Of a DNA stretch of 5,820 bases, positions 1-5,133 are shown one piece after another (position 1 is the stretch's first letter; every line of letters begins with the position of its first letter). The notes beneath the pieces are model-generated. The model was not told the DNA's origin and searched no databases. It saw nothing but the letters and a program-made list of their open reading frames with translations. The position numbers and the translations under genes are program-made. Source of the stretch: CAZFPT01 sp046541875 (GTDB lineage Bacteria; Planctomycetota; Phycisphaerae; SM23-33); the NCBI GenBank assembly GCA_046541875.1, contig JBKHCL010000155.1, positions 1 to 5,820 of the forward strand. Reading direction: 5' to 3'.

Positions 1-51
1 CGGTTGTAAGCCCATGCAACGCCCGCAACAAGGTGCGGTCCTACGGCGATG

Positions 52-573
52 CTACTGCGAAAGCGCCTGGATGATCGCTTGGCAGAAGGCCGGCAGGTCG
101 TCGGGCTTGCGGGCGGTAATCACGTTCCCGTCCACCACGCATTCTTCGTCCACCCAGTCGGCCCCGGCGTTCTGCATGTCCTGACGGATGGCCAGGAAGC
201 TCGTGGCCTGCTTGCCTTTCAGTGCGTCGGTTCCGCAGAGCATCCAGCCGCCGTGGCAGATCGCCGCCAGCACGATTTGCGCATCCGCGCATTGACCCAC
301 GAAGCGCACCATGCTCTGGTCCCGGCGCATGTAGTCCGGCGCCCAGCCGCCGGGAATCACCACGGCGTGAAAGTCCTTTCCATGAATGTCCCGGGCAGCG
401 GCTGTGGATTTGCAGGGGTAGCCCAGCTTGGAAGGATATTCCGTCGAGGCTTCGGGAGCGACCAGGGCGATCTTCGCCCCTTCCTCGCCGAGGCGGTAGT
501 AGGGATACCACACCTCCATCTCCTGATACTCCTGGTCCAGCATGATCGCGATGCGTTTGCCTTCCAGCGACAT
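52..573 (-). CDS. DJ-1/PfpI family protein (protease I / YhbO-like)
   Basis: A 173-residue protein of the DJ-1/PfpI superfamily, close in length to PfpI and YhbO (about 166-172). The nucleophile elbow AICHGG places the catalytic Cys at residue 106 and His at 107. PGGWAPDYMR around residues 74-83 supplies Asp80, in the position held by Glu74 in Pyrococcus PfpI and by Asp in YhbO. The N-terminal EYQEMEVWYP block keeps the conserved Glu (E20) that faces the nucleophile in DJ-1. Members are described as stress proteins with protease, glyoxalase or disputed deglycase activity in the cytoplasm; the substrate here cannot be told. The start is fixed by a strong Shine-Dalgarno sequence, AAGGAG six bases before ATG. 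The gene stands alone, downstream of the tRNA terminator. No terminator is visible after its TAG stop. Family assignment is secure; the exact activity is not. Confidence 0.93.
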   Translation of the reverse strand: MSLEGKRIAIMLDQEYQEMEVWYPYYRLGEEGAKIALVAPEASTEYPSKLGYPCKSTAAARDIHGKDFHAVVIPGGWAPDYMRRDQSMVRFVGQCADAQIVLAAICHGGWMLCGTDALKGKQATSFLAIRQDMQNAGADWVDEECVVDGNVITARKPDDLPAFCQAIIQALSQ

Positions 574-607
574 GAGGTTCTCCTTCAGATTTCGGGTTCC
601 TGCATCC

Positions 608-613
608 AGTGTA
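608..613 (-). promoter_or_regulatory. Possible -10 box for the DJ-1/PfpI gene
   Basis: On the minus strand this reads TACACT, 34 bases upstream of the ATG at 573, so transcription would start near 601 and leave a leader of about 28 bases containing AAGGAG. No good -35 is seen 16-18 bases further upstream (the best is TTTCCT). It is supported mainly by position, between the tRNA terminator and the gene, and by resemblance to the other -10 candidates in the window. Confidence 0.3.
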
Positions 614-665
614 GAGCGGCCGATGAATGGAGGAAAGCTTTGCCTGCAGCGATGAGACCGGAATG

Positions 666-692
666 AAAAAGGCCCAGCCTTGGCTGAGCCTT
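666..692 (-). terminator. Rho-independent terminator of the tRNA-Ala unit
   Basis: On the minus strand, AAGGCTCAGCC pairs with GGCTGGGCCTT across a very short loop (the innermost pair must open, giving a CAAG tetraloop). There is one T-G wobble in an otherwise fully paired GC-rich stem. A TTTTT run follows immediately. It begins six bases after the mature 3' end of the tRNA, so it ends that transcript and insulates the DJ-1/PfpI gene downstream. Confidence 0.87.
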
Positions 693-698
693 CTCTAC

Positions 699-771
699 TG
701 GAGCCGAGGGGATTCGAACCCCTGACCTACGCATTGCGAACGCGTCGCTCTCCCAGCTGAGCTACGGCCCC
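699..771 (-). tRNA. tRNA-Ala (anticodon CGC)
   Basis: The 73-base minus-strand sequence folds as a complete cloverleaf. The acceptor stem GGGGCCG pairs with CGGCTCC and carries a G3-U70 wobble, the main identity element of alanine tRNA. U8 and A9 follow, then a GCTC/GAGC D stem. The anticodon stem ACGCG/TGCGT encloses loop TTCGCAA, giving anticodon CGC, which reads the alanine codon GCG. The T arm is AGGGG TTCGAAT CCCCT. The discriminator is A73. The 3' CCA is not encoded (the next bases are GTA), so it must be added by nucleotidyltransferase. The gene is a single-tRNA unit with its own -10 upstream and a terminator downstream. Confidence 0.97.
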
Positions 772-784
772 GGGTGGGTCCAGA

Positions 785-814
785 AGTATATCGGAACCCG
801 CCAAACCATGTACA
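785..814 (-). promoter_or_regulatory. Promoter of tRNA-Ala
   Basis: The minus strand has a near-consensus -10, TATACT (790-785), which would start transcription near 778, about seven bases before the mature tRNA 5' end. The bases between -10 and the tRNA are GC-rich, as is common for stable-RNA promoters under stringent control. The best -35 match is TGTACA (814-809) at an 18-base spacing, four of six consensus positions. The -10 is convincing and the -35 is weak. Confidence 0.6.
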
Positions 815-836
815 CCCCTTTTTCGTCTTTTGGAAT

Positions 837-872
837 GCAAAACCGACTGCCCGGGTGTGCGGCGGATTTTGC
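837..872. repeat. Imperfect inverted repeat in the tRNA/toxin-antitoxin spacer
   Basis: GCAAAACCG (837-845) faces CGGATTTTGC (863-872), complementary except for one bulged base, with a 17-base GC-rich middle. It lies between the divergent tRNA-Ala and antitoxin promoters. There is no T run on either side, so it does not look like an intrinsic terminator. It could be a protein-binding site or chance. The rest of this 203-base spacer (772-974) holds only the two promoters and the operator-like repeat listed separately. Confidence 0.3.
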
Positions 873-906
873 GGAACGTCCTGACATTTTCGAGGTGTCT
901 CCACTA

Positions 907-949
907 TTGAACTCCCAATAAAGCGACGATATGGTACACTATGGCATAC
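907..949 (+). promoter_or_regulatory. Promoter and candidate operator of the toxin-antitoxin operon
   Basis: Two overlapping readings fit. TTGAAC (907-912), a 17-base spacer and TATGGT (930-935) form one promoter. TGG-TACACT (932-940) forms an extended -10 without a good -35. The -10 region is covered by a tandem repeat, TATGGTACAC (930-939) followed directly by TATGGCATAC (940-949), identical at eight of ten positions. Type II antitoxins of the Phd/YefM family repress their own operon by binding repeats at the promoter, so this repeat is a natural operator candidate. A GAGGAG Shine-Dalgarno (963-968) follows, six bases before the antitoxin ATG. Confidence 0.5.
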
Positions 950-974
950 ACGATTGTAACACGAGGAGCCGATC

Positions 975-1262
975 ATGAAGTTCATCACCATCCGTGACCT
1001 TCGAAGCCGATCCGCTGAAGTATGGCGGACGTTGAGCGAGGAGCAGGATCTTGTTCTCACCAGCAACGGCAAACCGTTCGCCATCGTAAGCGCCACCGAT
1101 GAGGAGCATCTGGAGCAGGCGTTGCAGGAACGCCGCCAGGCCAGGGCGGCTCGCGCGGTGAAGGAGCTTCAGGAGACCTCTCTGAAGACCGGGCGCGATA
1201 AGCTCACGCCCGCCGAGATCGAGGAAGAGATCCGGCAGGTTCGTCAGAGCCGGACACGATGA
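975..1262 (+). CDS. Phd/YefM-family antitoxin
   Basis: A 95-residue protein typical of type II antitoxins. The N-terminal part, MKFITIRDLRSRSAEVW followed by a strand-turn-strand segment with the VLTSNGKPFAIV signature (about residues 27-38), is the Phd/YefM fold that dimerises and binds operator DNA. The C-terminal half (about 45-95) is rich in Glu, Arg, Gln and Ala and predicted helical, as expected for the region that wraps around and neutralises the toxin. The start has a good GAGGAG Shine-Dalgarno six bases upstream. Its stop overlaps the start of the PIN toxin as ATGA, which couples translation and keeps the two in proportion. It probably represses its own promoter through the repeat at 930-949. 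Family and role are well supported by sequence and context; toxin specificity is inferred from adjacency. Confidence 0.9.
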   Translation: MKFITIRDLRSRSAEVWRTLSEEQDLVLTSNGKPFAIVSATDEEHLEQALQERRQARAARAVKELQETSLKTGRDKLTPAEIEEEIRQVRQSRTR

Positions 1263-1672
1263 GAATCGTACTCGATACCAATGTGCTCGTGGCTGGGCTG
1301 CTCAGTCCTTTCGGTCCTCCTGGCGGGGTGTTGCAGCTTCTGCTGGCCGGCAAGATCCGACCTTGTTACGACGCCCGGGTACTCTGGGAGTACAGGCAGA
1401 TTCTGGCCAGGCCCAAGTTCGGCTTCGATCCTGAGCGTGTCGAAGATCTCCTGAGTCTGTTGGAGAGCATGGGGATGCTTGTCGCGACGACACCTTGGCG
1501 TCTCGGGCTGCCTGACCCGTCGGATGCGCCATTTCTGGAAGTTGCGCAGGCCGGTTCGGCCGACTACCTGATCACGGGGAATCTGCGACATTTTCCCAAG
1601 AGCAAACGGCGCGGGATGGCGGTTGTTTCTCCCGCGGAGCTCCTTGCCGAGCCCGGCGTCAAGGCGCTGTAA
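1259..1672 (+). CDS. PIN-domain ribonuclease toxin
   Basis: A 137-residue single PIN domain of the type annotated as the putative PIN-family toxin component of toxin-antitoxin systems. The opening RIVLDTNVLVAGLLSP gives the first metal-binding Asp (D6) and the conserved TN. WEYRQIL provides Glu44. LPDPSDAPFLEVA and SADYLITGN provide the later acidic residues (D86/D89 and D102). These Asp/Glu residues bind Mg or Mn for single-stranded RNA cleavage, and all are present, so the toxin looks active. It is translated from ATG overlapping the antitoxin stop by four bases. It ends in TAA only 13 bases from the end of the convergent ahbD gene, with no terminator visible between them. The RNA target cannot be told from sequence. 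Confidence 0.9.
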   Translation: MRIVLDTNVLVAGLLSPFGPPGGVLQLLLAGKIRPCYDARVLWEYRQILARPKFGFDPERVEDLLSLLESMGMLVATTPWRLGLPDPSDAPFLEVAQAGSADYLITGNLRHFPKSKRRGMAVVSPAELLAEPGVKAL

Positions 1673-1685
1673 GCTCAATGCCGGC

Positions 1686-2723
1686 TCACTCGTTGGTCGA
1701 TCGTGGTTGATATCGGCAGGAGGGTTCCTCGGCCAGGAAGTCGCCGGTGGCGGCGAAGGCGCGGGCCCGGCAGCCGCCACAGATCCGGCGGTATTCGCAT
1801 CGGCCACACTTTCCGCCCAACCGGTCCGGGTCGCGAAGGGCGGCGAACGTTTCGGAGGTCCGCCAGATCTCGTCGAAGGGCGTGTCGATGACCGAACCGC
1901 AATCGATCGGAAGGTATCCGCAGGGGTAGACCCGCCCGCGATGGTTGATGAATGCCACCGATTGGCCGCACAAACAGCCCTTGCCCCGACCGACGTCCAA
2001 GCCCTTCTGGGCGGCAACGCGGTAGTAGTGAGGCCCGCAGGTGGCGCGGATTTCCATGCGGCTGTCCTGGTGGTCGGCGATCCATCCCAGCACGCGTTCG
2101 TAGCGGTCCGGCGAGAGCTGGTGCGACGGGCCGATCTCAGCGCCACAGCCGACGGGCACCAGCAGGAACAGGTGCAGCGCGACGGCCTGCAGTTGACAGG
2201 CCCGATCGGCGAGGGCGTCGAGTTGGTCGTCGTTGTGCGAGGCGATCGTCGCGTTGATCTGAATCGGCACCCCCGCCTGCTTCACGAGGGTGGCGCCCCG
2301 GCAGGCGGCGTCGAAGGCTCCGCGTTGGCCTCGGAAGGCGTCGTGCGTCGCCGCATCGGATCCGTCGAGACTGATCGATACCCGACGCAGGCCCGTCTCG
2401 GCGATGTCTCGTGCGACGGACTGGTCAATCAGCGTTCCGTTCGTGGCCAGGGCCGCCGGCAGGTCGATTTCGCGGGCATGGTCAGCCAACTCGCGCCAGT
2501 CGTCGCGCAGGAGCGGCTCGCCGCCGGAGAAGACGAAAATCGGCTGACCCAGCGTGCGGATCGAATCCATCGTCGCGGTGATCTGCCCGGCAGTGAGGTC
2601 CACGTCACGATTTCCGCCCGCGTCGAGGCGTCGGCAGTGAACGCACTCCAGATTGCATCGGGCCGTCGACTCCCAGAACACCAGTCGCGGCGGGGCGGGG
2701 GATGGCTCGGCGGATCGGCTCAC
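1686..2723 (-). CDS. ahbD: AhbD-like radical SAM heme synthase (Fe-coproporphyrin III decarboxylase)
   Basis: A radical SAM/SPASM protein of 345 residues. PRLVFWESTARCNLECVHC carries the CX3CX2C motif (C23, C27, C30) for the SAM-binding 4Fe-4S cluster, and FSGGEP (GGEP at 67-70) contacts SAM. The C-terminal region has many cysteines (C250, C252, C268, C275, then CX2CX5CX2C at C306-C318, and C336), consistent with auxiliary Fe-S clusters. AhbD converts Fe-coproporphyrin III to heme b by oxidative decarboxylation of two propionates, the final step of the siroheme-dependent pathway. The frame stays open further upstream, but the start is placed at GTG (2723-2721), because it shares GTGA with the ahbC stop, upstream residues look like out-of-frame ahbC, and the conserved block begins about 12 residues later. 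A GAGGAG lies 11 bases before it. NirJ-like heme d1 enzymes and SPASM peptide maturases are the alternatives; the neighbouring ahbC argues for AhbD. Confidence 0.85.
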   Translation of the reverse strand: MSRSAEPSPAPPRLVFWESTARCNLECVHCRRLDAGGNRDVDLTAGQITATMDSIRTLGQPIFVFSGGEPLLRDDWRELADHAREIDLPAALATNGTLIDQSVARDIAETGLRRVSISLDGSDAATHDAFRGQRGAFDAACRGATLVKQAGVPIQINATIASHNDDQLDALADRACQLQAVALHLFLLVPVGCGAEIGPSHQLSPDRYERVLGWIADHQDSRMEIRATCGPHYYRVAAQKGLDVGRGKGCLCGQSVAFINHRGRVYPCGYLPIDCGSVIDTPFDEIWRTSETFAALRDPDRLGGKCGRCEYRRICGGCRARAFAATGDFLAEEPSCRYQPRSTNE

Positions 2724-3871
2724 TCGGGGGCGATCTCCTCGTCGGTCAGGTAGCAGGCGGGGTCCTCGCCCCACAGGTCGCCGGCGCCGGCGGCCCGGGC
2801 CCGCATGTTGCCGTTGCACACATCCAGGAACCGGCAATCGACACAACGGCAGTGCAGATGCTCGCGCCGGTTGCGGAGTTCACCCAGCAGTCCTGTTTCG
2901 TCGGACCAGATCTCCGAAAACGGACGATCCGTCACGTTGCCCAGCGGCTGGTCGGGCCAGAACTGGTCCGGCAGGACCGTCCCGTCCCAGCGGATGCAGG
3001 CGATTCCCTCGCCGCTTGCGTTTCCACCGTTGGCGCGAAGCAGTTTCATCGCCTCGGCTGCACGGGCGGGGTCCTCGCGCTGCAGACGAAGGGCCACGTA
3101 CGGGCCGTCGGCATGGTTGGCGACGGTGAGGACTTCGACGCTCGGGTCGGTCTTCGCGAGGTCGGCTGAGCGGTCCATGATGAGGTTCATCACCTCGCGT
3201 GTCCGGGCGTGGGAGAGCTGGGCGTCGTCGAGGTCGCCGGCCCTGCCGGCGGGCACGAGGTGATAGAAGCACACACGCGGGATCCGCTCGGCCTCGATGA
3301 GATCGAAAACCCCCGGGATCTCGTCGACGTTCCGGCGGGTGATCGTCAGGCGCAGCCCGGTCTTCACGCCGGCGGCCCGGCAGTGACGGATGCCCTCGAG
3401 CGTTCGCTCGAACGCGCCCGTTTGCCCGCGGAACGCGTCGTTGACGTCCTTCAGCCCGTCCAGCGAGATGCCCGCGTACGCCAGGCCCGCCTCGGCGAGG
3501 CGGGTGGCCATCGCCGCGTCGATAAGCGTTCCATTGGTAGAAATCACGGCCCGCAGACCCGCGCGCTTGGCATGGGCGATCAATTCCAGCAGATCGGCCC
3601 GCAGCAGGGGCTCGCCCCCGGAGAACAACAGCACCGGTACGCCGAAATCGGCCAAATCGTCGATCATCGATTTCGCCCGGGCCGTGGAGAGCTCGTCGAC
3701 CGATCGGTCCTCGTCGCTGGCTGCGTAGCAGTGTCGGCAGCGGAGGTTGCAGCGGCGGGTGGCGTTCCAGACGACGATGGGTCGGCGGGGAGCGGACCGG
3801 CGCCGATGGCGATAGCGCAGAGCGTCGCCGCTGTGGGTTCTGCCGCAGTACAGCGAGGTAATGCCGATCAT
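2720..3871 (-). CDS. ahbC: AhbC, 12,18-didecarboxysiroheme deacetylase (radical SAM)
   Basis: A 383-residue radical SAM enzyme of the AhbC/NirJ1 group. It removes the two acetate side chains of didecarboxysiroheme to form Fe-coproporphyrin III, the substrate of AhbD. The family's N-terminal block MIGITSLYCG is present. RRCNLRCRHCYA gives C41, C45 and C48 for the catalytic 4Fe-4S cluster, and FSGGEP has GGEP at 85-88. Further blocks I recognise from family members are LTVANHADGPY, the QFW region after C292, CRFLDVCNG (C341, C343, C346, C352) and DPACYLTDEEI (C373) at the very end; these cysteines probably hold an auxiliary cluster. The chosen ATG begins exactly at the family N-terminus. An upstream in-frame TTG (3970) overlapping the TPR stop would add 33 residues that look untranslated. 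The Shine-Dalgarno is weak (GGAG, 12 bases upstream). The stop overlaps the ahbD start by four bases. Confidence 0.92.
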   Translation of the reverse strand: MIGITSLYCGRTHSGDALRYRHRRRSAPRRPIVVWNATRRCNLRCRHCYAASDEDRSVDELSTARAKSMIDDLADFGVPVLLFSGGEPLLRADLLELIAHAKRAGLRAVISTNGTLIDAAMATRLAEAGLAYAGISLDGLKDVNDAFRGQTGAFERTLEGIRHCRAAGVKTGLRLTITRRNVDEIPGVFDLIEAERIPRVCFYHLVPAGRAGDLDDAQLSHARTREVMNLIMDRSADLAKTDPSVEVLTVANHADGPYVALRLQREDPARAAEAMKLLRANGGNASGEGIACIRWDGTVLPDQFWPDQPLGNVTDRPFSEIWSDETGLLGELRNRREHLHCRCVDCRFLDVCNGNMRARAAGAGDLWGEDPACYLTDEEIAPE

Positions 3872-3890
3872 ATCCGCTGGTGGCTCCGTA

Positions 3891-3910
3891 GGGTCAAAGG
3901 ACCCATTGTA
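3891..3910 (-). promoter_or_regulatory. Possible internal promoter and palindrome before ahbC
   Basis: In the 95-base gap between the TPR gene and ahbC, the minus strand reads TACAAT (3910-3905), a good -10 box. It is followed directly by the perfect palindrome GGGTC-CTTT-GACCC (3904-3891). Transcription would start near 3898, inside the palindrome, giving a leader of about 27 bases to the ahbC ATG. No -35 is recognisable at 16-18 bases. The palindrome could be an operator at the start point or, if the start is slightly earlier, a 5' stem-loop. The promoter also argues that the TTG at 3970 is not the ahbC start. Confidence 0.45.
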
Positions 3911-3966
3911 GCCGATGACGCCCTCGCGACGAAATGGGATCCGCTCCCGAGATCGCGCCCGGGTGG

Positions 3967-5016
3967 TCAATCACCCAGCGTCGGTCCTTCGATGCGGGGT
4001 GAGAACTCGCGCAGAAGCTTGCGGAGGCGGGGTTGGCGGTCGTCGATCTCCAGCGACCGCTGCCAGGCGTCGAGGGCGCGGTCCTGCAGTGCGGTGTCTT
4101 TGGTCTTGAGATGCATCCTCATGAGCACCGCTCCGAGTCCTCGCCAGGCCGGGGCGGAGTCTTTATTGAGTTTGAGGGCGGCCTGGTAGGCGGATCGGCT
4201 GGCGTCGAGGTCTTCCAGGTAGAACCGCGCCAAGCCCAGCAGTTGGAGGGGCTCGGAGTCGTAGGGGTTCCGCTTGGCCGACTTGGCGAACAGGTCGGCC
4301 GCCGCCTGCAGGGAACTCTTCGTGCCCTGTCGGAGGTACGTTTGGCCGAGGTTCAGCCGAAGTCTCGGCAGGTCCGGGTCGCGCTCGATGGCGTGCTTGT
4401 ATGCGCTGATCGCCTTGTACGGGCGGTCCTGGGCATCGTAGATCGCCCCGAGGTTGCTGTAGGCTCCGCCGTTGTCGGGACGGATGCGGATGGCCTGCTT
4501 GCAGTAGTACTCCGCCTGCTCGTGTCGTCCCAGCCGGTAGTAGCAGGCAGAGAGGTTCAGGTTCGCGTCATAGTCGTCCTTGTCGATGGTGATCGCCCGA
4601 AGGTACACCCCGACGGCCTTGCGGACATACTCCTTGGCCTGCTGGACGCTGTCGGCCGCGTTGGCCAGGAAGGTGTAGGTCACCCCGAGGTTGTAGTGGT
4701 TCCGGAAGCCGTACGGGTTGATCGAGCAGGCCTGCTCGTAGTTGCGGGCGGCCAGGTCGTAGGCCTGTCGCCGGCGGTGGATGTCGCCCATGGTCTCGTG
4801 GGCTATCGCCAGGCGCGGATCCGAGGAAATCGCCTCGCGCAGCGACGCCAGGGCAGCGTCGGTCTGCCCCTCCTGGCTGTGGAGCTTGGCCTGGACATAG
4901 TGCTCAACGGCGGCGTCGGTATTGTGCTCGGGAATGCGGGTGGTTCGCATGTCGCAACCCGTCCCTGCCACGCACACCAGCGCCAGCAACGCGCCTGCCC
5001 ATACTCGGTATGACAT
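3967..5016 (-). CDS. TPR-repeat putative lipoprotein
   Basis: A 349-residue protein. Residues 1-20 form a short positive N-terminus and a hydrophobic stretch ending at Cys21 (VCVAGTGC), which resembles a lipoprotein signal peptide although Gly at -3 is unusual. From about residue 37 to the end the chain is tetratricopeptide repeats, roughly eight units. Clear ones contain AHETMGDIHRRRQAYDLAAR, NLSACYYRLGRHEQAEYYC, YSNLGAIYDAQDRPYKAISA, LLGLARFYLEDLDASRSAYQ and a final unit ending SLEIDD. One repeat near 105-150 is enlarged by about ten residues. TPR arrays are protein-binding scaffolds, so this is probably an envelope adaptor anchored to a membrane; the partner is unknown. The start has GGGAG eight bases upstream. 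It precedes ahbC on the same strand by 95 bases and may be co-transcribed. Repeat identity is certain, lipidation likely, and a link to heme unproven. Confidence 0.88.
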   Translation of the reverse strand: MSYRVWAGALLALVCVAGTGCDMRTTRIPEHNTDAAVEHYVQAKLHSQEGQTDAALASLREAISSDPRLAIAHETMGDIHRRRQAYDLAARNYEQACSINPYGFRNHYNLGVTYTFLANAADSVQQAKEYVRKAVGVYLRAITIDKDDYDANLNLSACYYRLGRHEQAEYYCKQAIRIRPDNGGAYSNLGAIYDAQDRPYKAISAYKHAIERDPDLPRLRLNLGQTYLRQGTKSSLQAAADLFAKSAKRNPYDSEPLQLLGLARFYLEDLDASRSAYQAALKLNKDSAPAWRGLGAVLMRMHLKTKDTALQDRALDAWQRSLEIDDRQPRLRKLLREFSPRIEGPTLGD

Positions 5017-5053
5017 ACGATCGTCTCCCTGCTCGGTGAATTTCTGCCTGTGT

Positions 5054-5082
5054 TATGTACCTATCGACAGCGGCGGGGTCAA
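5054..5082 (-). promoter_or_regulatory. Candidate promoter of the TPR gene (and perhaps ahbCD)
   Basis: The minus strand reads TTGACC (5082-5077), a 17-base spacer and TACATA (5059-5054). The -35 matches five of six consensus positions and the -10 is poor, lacking the final T. The start point would be near 5047, leaving a leader of about 30 bases with the GGGAG ribosome site. It lies in the 117-base spacer shared with divergent rnpA. Confidence 0.4.
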
Positions 5083-5121
5083 GTCATTGACGTTTCCCAT
5101 GCGATCTCTTCGCCGCCGACG

Positions 5122-5127
5122 TACAAT
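5122..5127 (+). promoter_or_regulatory. Possible -10 box at the rnpA start
   Basis: TACAAT ends six bases before the rnpA ATG at 5134, so transcription would begin at or within a base or two of the start codon. A TTGACG at 5087-5092 is the nearest -35-like hexamer but is 29 bases away, too far for a standard promoter. No Shine-Dalgarno precedes the ATG (only CCCCC), which is consistent with a leaderless message. Confidence 0.4.
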
Positions 5128-5133
5128 GCCCCC

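Noticed and set aside
21..39. Small hairpin CCGCA/TGCGG after the DJ-1/PfpI stop, considered as a terminator
   Set aside because: The stem is only five pairs with a six-base loop and no T run follows on the minus strand.
41..666. Frames opposite and out of phase with the DJ-1/PfpI gene (49-666 plus, 41-511 minus)
   Set aside because: The 52-573 frame has the catalytic Cys-His motif and a perfect ribosome site; the others have neither.
695..1096. Minus-strand frame of 133 codons
   Set aside because: It runs through the tRNA-Ala gene and the antitoxin promoter and shows no domain.
699..1700. tRNA-Ala as an integration site with the toxin-antitoxin cassette as an inserted island
   Set aside because: No integrase gene and no second copy of the tRNA 3' end was found in the window, so there is no direct evidence of site-specific integration.
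1623..2753. Long plus-strand reading frame of 376 codons opposite ahbD
   Set aside because: It is antisense to a gene with complete radical SAM motifs, has no recognisable domain, and its Val/Ala/Gly/Arg-rich content is what high-GC antisense frames give. No ribosome site fits its start.
3209..5013. Two long plus-strand frames (3209-4189 and 4033-5013) opposite ahbC and the TPR gene
   Set aside because: They are shadows of the minus-strand genes; no family features, and they overlap each other. The repeated Val/Gly-rich pattern mirrors the TPR codons.
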